From Roseburia_C sp900315735 (GTDB lineage Bacteria > Bacillota > Clostridia > Lachnospirales > Lachnospiraceae): 64,000 nucleotides of DNA. The translations under genes and the position numbers were made by a program. Where the stretch lies: NCBI GenBank assembly GCA_052118425.1, contig JBQKHF010000012.1; one strand, given 5' to 3'. Shown one piece after another: positions 16,931 to 25,093 of this stretch. Positions within the stretch are counted from its first letter, which is position 1. The number at the start of each line of letters is the position of its first letter. The notes below the pieces were generated by a model. The model did no database searches and was not told where the DNA came from. It was given only the letters and a program-made list of their open reading frames with translations.

Positions 16931-18097
16931 TCAAGTGAATTTTATGGTTTCCTTCTGTCCCCGGAGGATTGCGACATTCTTTTTGATGCAGGATACCACA
17001 TAGTCTATCTGCTCTGCCGTTATATTTTCATTTAAGGTAAGCCGCAATGCTCCCCTTGCAGTTTCCGGCGGTACACCGATGGCTGTCAGCACATGGGATG
17101 GCTCATGTTCCCCGGAAGAACAAGCTGAACCTGCCGACGCACAGATTCCATCCATATCCAGCATAACCAGTAAATTGCCACCTTCTAACTCTTCAAAGCA
17201 AAAGTCCACATTATTCGGAAGACGGTTGTTCCATTCCCCATTCAGTCTCACCTTTGGCACCTGTTTTAATACCGAATAAATAAGATAATCCCGCATCCTT
17301 GTCTCGATTTCCATTCGTTCTTTTAAACTTTCCATTGCCATGGCTGCCGCTTTTCCCATACCGACAATTCCCGGCACATTCTCGGTTCCAGCCCGGACAC
17401 CGCTTTCCTGACCACCGCCGTGAATAAAAGGCGGAATCCTCTTTTTCTTTCGCACATATAAAAATCCGGTTCCCTTTGGTCCGTTGAATTTATGTGCACT
17501 GGCACTCATCATATCAATATTCATTCTGTTTACATCAATAGGAATATGTCCATATGCCTGAACAGCATCCGTATGAAAGCAGATTCCATATCTTCTGGCA
17601 ATCATACCGATTTTTGCTATAGGCTCTATGGTGCCAATCTCATTATTCGCCATCATAACGGAAATTAATATGGTATCCGGCCGGATTGCCCGCCGTACCT
17701 GTTCCAATGAGACTGTTCCCTTGTCATCTACCGGAAGATAAGTAATCTCATAACCGTTCTGCTCTAAGTATTCGCAGGTTCTTAAAATGGCATGATGTTC
17801 TATTTTGGTGGTAATAATATGCCGCCCCCGCATACCCATGCTTTCTGAGGTACATTTTAATGCCCAGTTATCAGACTCACTTCCTCCCGCTGTAAAATAT
17901 ATTTCCTCCGGCTGCGCCCCGATGCTCTGTGCAATGATCTGCCGGCTTTCTTCTATGGCATCATGGCTTTTTTGTCCCAGATCATAAAGGGCAGATGGAT
18001 TTCCATAACGACGCTCATAAAAGGGCAGCATTGCTTCGATTACTTCCGGTGCTGTCGGTGTTGTTGCTGCATTATCAAGATAAATCATTTTCTTCAT
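16931..18097 (-). CDS. Cysteine desulfurase (NifS/IscS type)
   Basis: 388 residues. It is a PLP enzyme releasing sulfur from cysteine as a persulfide. It starts MIYLDNAATT, binds PLP through Lys203 in SAHKFNGPKG and carries the active Cys326 in SAGSACSSGEHEPS. Pairing with mnmA suggests it serves tRNA thiolation, while the suf locus at the left edge is a separate system. GAGGG lies eight bases before the start. Confidence 0.95.
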   Translation of the reverse strand: MKKMIYLDNAATTPTAPEVIEAMLPFYERRYGNPSALYDLGQKSHDAIEESRQIIAQSIGAQPEEIYFTAGGSESDNWALKCTSESMGMRGRHIITTKIEHHAILRTCEYLEQNGYEITYLPVDDKGTVSLEQVRRAIRPDTILISVMMANNEIGTIEPIAKIGMIARRYGICFHTDAVQAYGHIPIDVNRMNIDMMSASAHKFNGPKGTGFLYVRKKKRIPPFIHGGGQESGVRAGTENVPGIVGMGKAAAMAMESLKERMEIETRMRDYLIYSVLKQVPKVRLNGEWNNRLPNNVDFCFEELEGGNLLVMLDMDGICASAGSACSSGEHEPSHVLTAIGVPPETARGALRLTLNENITAEQIDYVVSCIKKNVAILRGQKETIKFT

Positions 18098-18181
18098 GCT
18101 TCTTTCCCTCTGAGAATAGTTCTTTCTGCCTCTGATTTATCATATACTTTTGACAAATCTGCTTTTTCATGGAGGCTCCAA

Positions 18182-19483
18182 TTGAAACCACTGAAATCCA
18201 TTTCCAATCCACTGATTGCAGGTACACTCCTGCTTACTGTGACCGGGCTTTCCAGCAGAGTAATCGGTTTCTTCTATAGAATATTCCTCTCCCGTATAAT
18301 TGGTGCAGAAGGCTTAGGGATTTATCAGCTTATTTTCCCTATTTTTGCCCTCTGTATTGCCTTCAGTGCTTCCGGCATCCAGACGGCTGTCTCCCGTTTT
18401 GTTGCCGCAGCTGACCATAAAAATACCGGCATGAGTTACCTCTATGCCGGTCTGGTTCTTTCTGTGGGAATTGCACTCTCACTTACTGTTATTCTGATTT
18501 CTTATTCTGATTTTATTGCCATTCATATTTTAGACGAAGCCCGCTGTGCCCCACTCCTTGTTATTCTTTCCTACTGCCTGATTCCCGCCAGTGTCCATGC
18601 CTGCATCAACGGCTATTATTATGGAAAGAAGAAAACTCTGGTGCCATCCTTAAGCCAGCTTATGGAACAGGTTGTCCGCGTCTTAAGCGTCTATGTGCTT
18701 TATCTTATCTGCCTGGAAAAAAGTTATCCCATCACCCCGTCCATTGCTGTCTGGGGTATTGTCTGCGGCGAACTGGCTTCTTCGCTCTTTTCCATAAGCT
18801 GCCTTCATTTTAAAAAGTGCAGCAGGCATATGAAAACAATTTTCAAAGAGCTTTCTCTTTTTGCCCTGCCTCTTACTGCCAATCATGTGGCATATCACTT
18901 ATTTTCCAGCGTTGAAGCCATTCTGATTCCCATCTGTCTAAAAGAATTTGGCTACAGCAATCAGGACGCTTTGAGTGTCTTCGGCATCTTTACCGGAATG
19001 GCAATGCCGATGATTCTCTTTCCCAATGTCCTTGTGAATTCTGTCTCAGTGCTGCTGATGCCTACCATTTCAGAAGCCTATGCCAGAAAAGATTTCCACT
19101 TAATCCGCCGTGCAATTAAAAAAACGGTGTTTTATTGTCTGCTCCTTGGTTTCTCCTGCACCTTCGGTTTTCTTCTGACCGGAAACTGGATTGGACATTT
19201 TGTTTTCCAAAATACATTAGCCGGCAGCTTCATCCTCATATTAAGCTGGATCTGTCCATTCCTCTATCTGTCCACCACCCTCACTTCCGTTCTTCATGGT
19301 CTGGGAAAACCGGGGAGTGCATTCTATATCAATATGAGTGGCTGCGCCCTACGCATTTTCTTTATCTATGCTTTAATTCCAAGATACGGCATCCGCTGTT
19401 ATCTTTATGGTATGCTTGCCGGAGAACTGCTGACTACCTTCTTATCTTTCCTTGCTCTTTTTCGTTTTGCCAGAAAGAAATAG
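18182..19483 (+). CDS. SpoVB/MurJ-type polysaccharide flippase (TTG start)
   Basis: 433 residues, about 14 membrane segments, MOP/MATE-like superfamily. It starts KPLKSISNPLIAGTLLLT and contains GVTGLSSRVIGFFYR-like helices and RIIGAEGLGIYQLIFP, typical of the SpoVB/MurJ group that flips lipid-linked cell-wall precursors. I place the start at the TTG at 18182 because GGAGG lies six bases upstream and no ATG or GTG is suitably placed. It is divergent from the cysteine desulfurase (84 bases) and convergent with the permease (17 bases). In this spore former it could be the cortex-related SpoVB or a vegetative paralogue. Confidence 0.85.
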   Translation: MKPLKSISNPLIAGTLLLTVTGLSSRVIGFFYRIFLSRIIGAEGLGIYQLIFPIFALCIAFSASGIQTAVSRFVAAADHKNTGMSYLYAGLVLSVGIALSLTVILISYSDFIAIHILDEARCAPLLVILSYCLIPASVHACINGYYYGKKKTLVPSLSQLMEQVVRVLSVYVLYLICLEKSYPITPSIAVWGIVCGELASSLFSISCLHFKKCSRHMKTIFKELSLFALPLTANHVAYHLFSSVEAILIPICLKEFGYSNQDALSVFGIFTGMAMPMILFPNVLVNSVSVLLMPTISEAYARKDFHLIRRAIKKTVFYCLLLGFSCTFGFLLTGNWIGHFVFQNTLAGSFILILSWICPFLYLSTTLTSVLHGLGKPGSAFYINMSGCALRIFFIYALIPRYGIRCYLYGMLAGELLTTFLSFLALFRFARKK

Positions 19484-19500
19484 AATGGAAACATGCTGCT

Positions 19501-22500
19501 TTAGTCTACGGATTTTAATGATTCCGCCATGTTGATACGCTCTAATTTTCCTGTCATCATACGGTTTACTATCCATGCAAAGCCTAACGTCAGCAAAACA
19601 CTAAAGAGATAACTTACTGCATTAATCTGCACATTAAAAGATACCATATCAATCTGTATCTCACCCATTACAAAACGGTGGAACCATTTTCCCAAAATCA
19701 GTCCCAGTCCACAGCCGATGGCAGTTAAGACCATATTTTCCCGGAATACATAAGATGCGGTTTCTTTCGGATAGAAGCCTAATACTTTAATGGTCGCAAT
19801 CTCACGCACCCGCTCCGTAATGTTGATATTATTAAGATTATATAATACGATAAATGCCAGTGCTCCGGCGCAGATAATGATGATAATGACAATATAATTC
19901 ATGCAGGACATCATCTGTGAAATCCGGTTTAACATATCGGAATTGACCGTTACTGCCGTCACGCCATCTGCTTTCATCAGTGCTGCGCTCACTTCATGAA
20001 TATCTGCCTCATCCGGCAGGCTCACATATACATTTTTAAATACCACGTCCCCAATCTGCTTCTCATAGGACTCCGCTGCAATGTATACATAATTGTAAAT
20101 GTGATTCTCACAGATTCCGGTGACTTTTAAGTGCATCTCATTGTTGTCACTGTCGCGTAACAGAATCATATCGCTTGTTTTGACACCATAAGTTTCTGCC
20201 ACTTTCTTCGAAAGTACTGCTTCTCCTTCTTTTGGATAAGCAATCGGCTCCTGCTTCTTGGTATGCAGTGAAATAAAACCTTCTACTTCATCCGGATTTT
20301 CTACTGCCACCATATTAATAGATTTGGTGCCTTCATCTGTCACCAGATCAATGGTCTTTTCCATGGCATACATGCCTGCTGCATTTTCCTTTTCCAGTAT
20401 GGAATCTAAAGATTTAAGGTCAGCTCCTCCCGGCGTCTTTCCATCCTTTAACGTAACTCCGATATCGTAAAGCTGGATTTCTTCATACTGCTGGTCTGCC
20501 ACTGCCACTACAGAATCTCTTACACCAAAGCCCATTACCAATAACGCAGTACAGCCGCTGATTCCGATTACCATCATAAAGAAACGCTTCTTATAACGTA
20601 CAATATTTCTTACGGATACCTTCTGTAAGAACTTGAGTCTCTTCCAGATAAATGGTACATGCTCTAAGAATACACGTTTTCCGGCTTTCGGTGCCTTCGG
20701 ACGCATCAAATCTGCTGCTACTTCTCTTAACTCCTTATGGCAGGACAGCCAGGTGGTTCCAACGGAGCAAAGCACCGCAACGGTAAGCGAAATCAGTGCC
20801 AGCGGCAGGTCAAATACATAATAAATCGCACCCATTTTATAAATAATTCCATAAGCCGTTATGATAACCAATGGGAAGAAATGGATTCCCAGGGCATAAC
20901 CGATTAACGTTCCGCTGATAGCTGCCGAACCGGAATAGAAAAGATATTTTCCCATAATCTTTCCTTCGCTAAAGCCCAGTGCCTTTAACACACCAATCTG
21001 TGTACGCTGTTCTTCTACCATCCGGTTCATGGTAGTCATACAGATTAATGCTGCCACCAGAAAGAAAAATACCGGAAATACATTGGCAATTCCCTTTACT
21101 ACACCGGAATCATTTTTCAGACATACATAACCTACGTTAGTATTCCGGTCCAATACATAAGTCTCCGGTTTCTCGATTTCATCTATCTTACTCTGTGCAT
21201 CTGCTATCTGTGCTTCCGCATCCTGCATCTGCTCATCAAATTCACTCTGATTCTCCTGATACTGCTGTAAGCCGTCTGCCAGTTCTGTTTCTGCACTTTC
21301 AAGCTGAGCTTCCTTTTCTTCTATCTGTTCTTTTGCTGTTGCAAGCTGTCTCTCTCCATCTGTAAGCTCTGCCTCAGCAGCTGCCAGTGCATTTTTTCCA
21401 TCTTCTATCTGCTGCTTTGCGGCTGCCAGCTGGCTTTCCGCAGAAGAAAGCTGTCCTGCGGCTGCTTCTAATTCCGCATTCTTTGTATTTAATTCTGCTT
21501 CTGCACCGGCAACCTCCGTTAATCCTGCTTCAATCTGTGCCAGCATCTCTTCATAGCCCGGAGTATCTTCTGTCAGCTGCGCTTTTGCCGCTTCAAGGCT
21601 GCTCCGCTTATCTGCTACCTGTTGCTTTGCTGCCAGATAAGCATTCAGTCCCTGCTCATATTCTGCCTTTTTTGCCGCCAGTGCGCTTTCCTGGTCAGAA
21701 ATCTGCTGCGATGCACTCTCTAATTCTGCTGCCTTAGAAGACAGTGCATCCTTCCCGGACTGCAGCTCCGATGCTTTGTAAGAAAGCTCGGTTTTTGCGG
21801 AAGCAATCTGATTTTTACCATCGAAAATCTCTGTTTCTCCATCGGTAAGCTGCTGCTTTGCGGATTCTAATTCCGTTTCAGCTTCTGCCCGTTTTTCCTC
21901 TAATTCTTCCTTCTTCTCATCCAGTTCGTCCTGTGCTTCTTTTACAATCTCTTCATAACGGATCTCTGCCTGTTCTTTCGTATATGTTTCCCAGTCCGCT
22001 TCCTTTGCATCCATATAGGCATCGTATTCATCGGAATAGATGTCGTAATCTTCATCAAATTTAATATAGATTTCCGTGTCATAATCTACTGCAAATCCAT
22101 CTTTTAATAAATAGGCAAATCCGCTGATTCTGCCATTTCCAATAGATGCATTTCCACGTTCAAACTGGATATAGCAGGGTGACTGCACCAGTCCGGTAAT
22201 CGTATATTCTTTGTATGCAAATTTATCCAGATCATCTGCCGTATTATTTTCCGAGAGAACCAGCTTACTTCCGATGGCATCCTCCGAAAAAAGTGCAGAA
22301 TCCACCACACATTCATCTGCAGACTGCGGCATTTCTCCGGCAACCAGCTTCAGTTTATTGACCTTCTCTGTAATAGAATGCATCTTGATAACGCGCTCAT
22401 TTTCTCCGGCATCCTTATAAAGAACTTCTGCCGATACGGCTCCCTCCGCCGCCCGGACGTCTTCTTTTTGTGCCAGTGCTTCTACATTTTCTTCCGTAAA

Positions 22501-22701
22501 TCCAAGTGTGGATACCAGACGATAATCATAAAACTGCAAATCCTTTAAATAGACATCCGCAGAATGTACCATTACCGACTGGGTAATCTTAAGTCCGGAA
22601 AAGAATGCAACACCCAGCGCAATAATGGCTAGAATGGCAAAATATCTTCCAAAGCTTTTCTTTATCTCACGAAATGTATTTCTCTTCATCATGGATTTCA
22701 T
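19501..22701 (-). CDS. Large FtsX-family ABC permease with coiled-coil insert
   Basis: 1066 residues. There is an N-terminal membrane segment (18-38), an extracytoplasmic region with a coiled coil rich in Glu, Ala, Gln and Lys (about 240-515), then a first FtsX block of three helices (about 530-650), a second extracytoplasmic domain and a final FtsX block (about 940-1055). It has the two-FtsX, MacB/LolE-like layout. The coiled coil is built of repeated A-x-x-x-L units. The ATPase lies immediately upstream. Substrates of such clostridial pairs are unknown; mechanotransmission across the membrane, peptide or lipid extrusion are possible. Confidence 0.85.
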   Translation of the reverse strand: MKSMMKRNTFREIKKSFGRYFAILAIIALGVAFFSGLKITQSVMVHSADVYLKDLQFYDYRLVSTLGFTEENVEALAQKEDVRAAEGAVSAEVLYKDAGENERVIKMHSITEKVNKLKLVAGEMPQSADECVVDSALFSEDAIGSKLVLSENNTADDLDKFAYKEYTITGLVQSPCYIQFERGNASIGNGRISGFAYLLKDGFAVDYDTEIYIKFDEDYDIYSDEYDAYMDAKEADWETYTKEQAEIRYEEIVKEAQDELDEKKEELEEKRAEAETELESAKQQLTDGETEIFDGKNQIASAKTELSYKASELQSGKDALSSKAAELESASQQISDQESALAAKKAEYEQGLNAYLAAKQQVADKRSSLEAAKAQLTEDTPGYEEMLAQIEAGLTEVAGAEAELNTKNAELEAAAGQLSSAESQLAAAKQQIEDGKNALAAAEAELTDGERQLATAKEQIEEKEAQLESAETELADGLQQYQENQSEFDEQMQDAEAQIADAQSKIDEIEKPETYVLDRNTNVGYVCLKNDSGVVKGIANVFPVFFFLVAALICMTTMNRMVEEQRTQIGVLKALGFSEGKIMGKYLFYSGSAAISGTLIGYALGIHFFPLVIITAYGIIYKMGAIYYVFDLPLALISLTVAVLCSVGTTWLSCHKELREVAADLMRPKAPKAGKRVFLEHVPFIWKRLKFLQKVSVRNIVRYKKRFFMMVIGISGCTALLVMGFGVRDSVVAVADQQYEEIQLYDIGVTLKDGKTPGGADLKSLDSILEKENAAGMYAMEKTIDLVTDEGTKSINMVAVENPDEVEGFISLHTKKQEPIAYPKEGEAVLSKKVAETYGVKTSDMILLRDSDNNEMHLKVTGICENHIYNYVYIAAESYEKQIGDVVFKNVYVSLPDEADIHEVSAALMKADGVTAVTVNSDMLNRISQMMSCMNYIVIIIIICAGALAFIVLYNLNNINITERVREIATIKVLGFYPKETASYVFRENMVLTAIGCGLGLILGKWFHRFVMGEIQIDMVSFNVQINAVSYLFSVLLTLGFAWIVNRMMTGKLERINMAESLKSVD

Positions 22702-22729
22702 ATTTCAAACCCTTTCTTTTCCACATGAA

Positions 22730-23431
22730 CTACCATTCAATCTCATCGATATCCACGATATGTTCATTCTTCTCTATCTTTTGAATGGTTCCGCTCTTTA
22801 CGGTAATGACACGGTCTGCCATTGCAGTCAGTGCCTGATTATGCGTAATTACAATGACGGTTTTGCCCTGTTTTCTGCAGGTATTCTGCAGCAACTTCAA
22901 AACGGCTTTTCCGGTATTATAATCCAGTGCTCCGGTGGGCTCATCACAAAGCAGCACCTTCGGATTCTTTGCCAGTGCTCTTGCAATTGCCACTCTCTGC
23001 TGTTCCCCACCGGATAACTGTGCCGGGAAATTGGCTTTCCGTTCACTTAACCCCACTTCATCCAGAACTGTTGCTGCATCTAATGGCTCCCTACAAATCT
23101 GCGCTGCCAGTTCAACATTTTCCAGTGCTGTAAGATTCTGCACCAGATTATAGAACTGGAACACAAATCCCACATCATATCTCCGGTAACTGGTAAGCTG
23201 CCGCTTATTATATGCGGAGACTTCATCTCCATCCAGATATACCTTTCCGGTGGTCAGATAATCCATTCCGCCCAAGATATTTAATATTGTTGTCTTTCCT
23301 GCTCCGGATGCTCCTACGATAACGCAGAATTCTCCCTTTTCTATTTCAAAATTCACATCATGTAATGCTTCTATTGTAACTTCTCCGGTTTTATATACTT
23401 TACTTACATTCTGAAAGGATACAAATGCCAT
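22730..23431 (-). CDS. ABC transporter ATPase, MacB/LolD type
   Basis: 233 residues. Walker A is GASGAGKTT (about 39-47), the signature LSGGEQQRVAIARAL, Walker B LLCDEPTGALD, and the H-loop VITHN. LolD/MacB-type ATPases pair with FtsX permeases, and the permease follows 28 bases downstream. AAGGAGG precedes the ATG. The long inverted repeat E3 starts about 30 bases upstream of its start codon, so any promoter must lie within or beyond that repeat. Confidence 0.95.
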   Translation of the reverse strand: MAFVSFQNVSKVYKTGEVTIEALHDVNFEIEKGEFCVIVGASGAGKTTILNILGGMDYLTTGKVYLDGDEVSAYNKRQLTSYRRYDVGFVFQFYNLVQNLTALENVELAAQICREPLDAATVLDEVGLSERKANFPAQLSGGEQQRVAIARALAKNPKVLLCDEPTGALDYNTGKAVLKLLQNTCRKQGKTVIVITHNQALTAMADRVITVKSGTIQKIEKNEHIVDIDEIEW

Positions 23432-23462
23432 GTGAAAGCTTCCTCCTTTTATTCTGGTTATT

Positions 23463-23832
23463 CAGGTGATTGTGAAAAGTTAAAGTTCTAAAATGCGTGT
23501 TTTCCTTGTTGTTATAAAAGCGGTCTTTCCGGTTACTTTAGCTGAATTGCTGCGCTGTCCGGCGAGGGCAGATGCAACATAATGCCTGTAAGGGACACTA
23601 GGAATTTCGATATCATGTTAATTTCATCCGGCAACCGGCACAAATTCACATCCCTGTTCAGTTGTGCCTCGCTGGTACATCCCTGTACCAGCGTTGCCTA
23701 TTGCCTGACGAAATTCCAAGTGTCCCTAACAGCCCTTATCACGCATCTGCACTTCGCCGAACCATGCAGCAATTCTTTCAAATATCGGAAAGATAGTCCT
23801 GATAACAAAATCTATCCCTTCACAATCGCCTG
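23463..23832. repeat. Long structured inverted-repeat element E3 (about 370 bp)
   Basis: The interval 23432-24047 has no gene. Most of its left part is an imperfect inverted repeat that starts CAGGTGATTGTGAA and ends TTCACAATCGCCTG. Paired arm blocks include TCTTTCCG, GAATTGCTGC, GGCGA-G-GCAGATGC and AGGGACACT-GGAATTTCG. The junction consists of GGCAAC (23630-23635) with GTTGCC (23693-23698), enclosing a hairpin closed by GGCACAA / TTGTGCC and one closed by GCTGGTACA / TGTACCAGC (23671-23692). The outer arms resemble E1 in part (TCTTTCCGGTT). Confidence 0.85.
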
Positions 23833-23889
23833 TTACCTGCTTATTCTTAATGGTAGCATAATCTTTTCTCTTTTTGAAATAAAATTTTT

Positions 23890-23965
23890 CTAAACTCTGG
23901 AAATACGCTTTCCAAATTACACCACAAAACCTGCCACTGGAAGCTTCTTATAAATACCTGGCAAC
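23890..23965. repeat. Short dispersed repeat, copy S7 (degenerate)
   Basis: AACTCTGGAAATACGCTTTCC-AAATTAC resembles the S3 head. It is followed by AACCTGCCACTGGAAGCTTC and a CAACGAAAAAA tail. The same order (AACCTGCCACCGGCAGCTTC, then CAGCGTAAAAAAG) follows S5 at 34853-34900. As there, it ends in the A-tract of a minus-strand terminator. Confidence 0.55.
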
Positions 23966-24023
23966 GAAAAAATCCACTTTCTTAGAATCACAGTCTAAAC
24001 CTTCAATTCTAAAAAAGTGGATT
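23966..24023 (-). terminator. Terminator of the XRE three-gene operon
   Basis: AATCCACTTT-CTTAGAAT pairs with ATTCTAA-AAAGTGGATT across a short loop and is followed on the minus strand by a T-tract. It lies 25 bases after the last gene. Confidence 0.85.
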
Positions 24024-24047
24024 ATCTTCAAATATCTGTATTTTCTC

Positions 24048-24446
24048 TTATAACAACGGAGCTATCACTGCATCAAACATACAATTTAAACTCTCTTCAT
24101 ATATCTCCTGATATGTCCGGTGAAAAGTCTCGGTAATCGCCATTGCCTGCTTTGGTGCTTCTTCGTAAAGTCCAAATGCCGCCTCATATACTTCCGGATT
24201 CTTATCATAAAATGCTTCTGTCATGGCATTTTCAAATTCAAATCGTGCGCCTTTGGAAAGATGCTCTTTAAAATCCTCTTTCCGTACATTTTTCACATAG
24301 TCATCCTGAAATATATTCAAGCCTTCTGCTTTGACTAATTCTTCCAGTCCTTCCTTCACATCTTCATAAGTCATAGTCTTAAAATTCTCTACAAAAAATT
24401 TGTCAAAGGTCTCCTTATCCGGAAACTGCTTTGTTAAGCTCTCCAT
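24048..24446 (-). CDS. Hypothetical acidic protein, third gene of XRE operon
   Basis: 132 residues, predicted mostly helical and rich in Glu, Phe and Lys, with no signal peptide or membrane segment. It begins MESLTKQFPDKETFDKFF and ends in a hydrophobic AVIAPLL. I do not recognise a family. AGGAGG precedes the start. It follows the 96-residue gene by 17 bases and a terminator comes right after it, so it is the last gene of a three-gene unit headed by a DNA-binding regulator. Confidence 0.7.
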   Translation of the reverse strand: MESLTKQFPDKETFDKFFVENFKTMTYEDVKEGLEELVKAEGLNIFQDDYVKNVRKEDFKEHLSKGARFEFENAMTEAFYDKNPEVYEAAFGLYEEAPKQAMAITETFHRTYQEIYEESLNCMFDAVIAPLL

Positions 24447-24463
24447 CTCTTCTTCCTCCTGTC

Positions 24464-24754
24464 TTATACCGCATGCAAAATCATGCGTTCCCGATATACC
24501 ACTTCCATATGGTCTAATACTCTTCTCGCCCGCTGATACTGGTTATAATGTGTGCTGATAACGCAGACTTCCTTTGCCCCATTATAAGCAACTCTCTTAT
24601 AAAATGGAACTCTCACCCAGTTCTGTGTAAATGGAATCTCATGACTTACCAAAGTCCGCATCATCTGACTGCTGACTCTGGCATTGGTAGTTCTGCATAA
24701 TTCCACATCCCGGTCAATATTTTTCCCCATGGTCTTCGGTTTGTTCTTCTTCAT
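24464..24754 (-). CDS. Hypothetical basic protein, second gene of XRE operon
   Basis: 96 residues, basic at the N-terminus (KKNKPKTMGK). The central part (RTTNARVSSQMMRTLVSHEI) followed by an IPFTQ stretch and a late ARRVLDHM segment vaguely recalls small DUF2007-like signalling domains, but I would not assign it. Cytosolic. AAGGAG lies upstream. It sits between the XRE regulator (19 bases) and the 132-residue protein (17 bases). Confidence 0.65.
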   Translation of the reverse strand: MKKNKPKTMGKNIDRDVELCRTTNARVSSQMMRTLVSHEIPFTQNWVRVPFYKRVAYNGAKEVCVISTHYNQYQRARRVLDHMEVVYRERMILHAV

Positions 24755-24773
24755 AATAATACCCTGTCTCCTT

Positions 24774-25007
24774 CTATTTGTCCATAATCTGAATCTCGAC
24801 GGTCTTTCCCAGACAGCCTGCTACCTTAACCAGAAAATCCAGACTGGGATTATATCTTCCGCTCTCCAATCTGGAAATATTGGATTTCTTCGTGCCTGCC
24901 CGCTCCGCAAGCACTTCCTGGGTAATATGCTGTTCCTTTCGCACCGCCTTCAACTGACGCACCACTTCTGAACGCGTCGACTGCTCTCTGCTCTTATTCT
25001 TCTCCAT
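24774..25007 (-). CDS. XRE-family helix-turn-helix regulator
   Basis: 77 residues. A Cro/C1-type helix-turn-helix covers about residues 18-70: ITQEVLAERAGTKKSNISRL and then ESGRYNPSLDFLVKVAGCLG. This form resembles HigA-type antitoxin regulators, but no HigB-like toxin is adjacent; two unrecognised genes follow instead. The promoter contains a perfect 18-base palindrome, so autorepression is likely. GAGGTGAG precedes the start. Confidence 0.88.
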   Translation of the reverse strand: MEKNKSREQSTRSEVVRQLKAVRKEQHITQEVLAERAGTKKSNISRLESGRYNPSLDFLVKVAGCLGKTVEIQIMDK

Positions 25008-25030
25008 TTCTCACCTCAACAACTGCCTCT

Positions 25031-25060
25031 ATGTTATCATATATGATAACTTTTTGTCAA
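25031..25060 (-). promoter_or_regulatory. Promoter with palindromic operator of the XRE operon
   Basis: TTGACA (25055-25060), an 18-base spacer and TAACAT (25031-25036, with an extended TG) on the minus strand. The perfect palindrome GTTATCATATATGATAAC (25033-25050) fills the spacer and overlaps the -10 box, a textbook autorepression site. Confidence 0.8.
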
Positions 25061-25064
25061 CGGA

Positions 25065-25089
25065 AAAAGAGCCTAAAAAAGGCTCTTTT
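25065..25089 (-). terminator. Terminator after the MATE gene
   Basis: AAAAGAGCC and GGCTCTTTT form a 9-pair stem with a 7-base loop followed by further T on the minus strand, four bases after the stop codon. Confidence 0.9.
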
Positions 25090-25093
25090 GGCA

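Noticed and set aside
6833..23832. E1-E3 as retron, HEARO/OMEGA or group II intron RNA
   Set aside because: No reverse transcriptase, TnpB/IscB or maturase gene is in the window, and the paired-hairpin tip does not match those RNAs as I know them.
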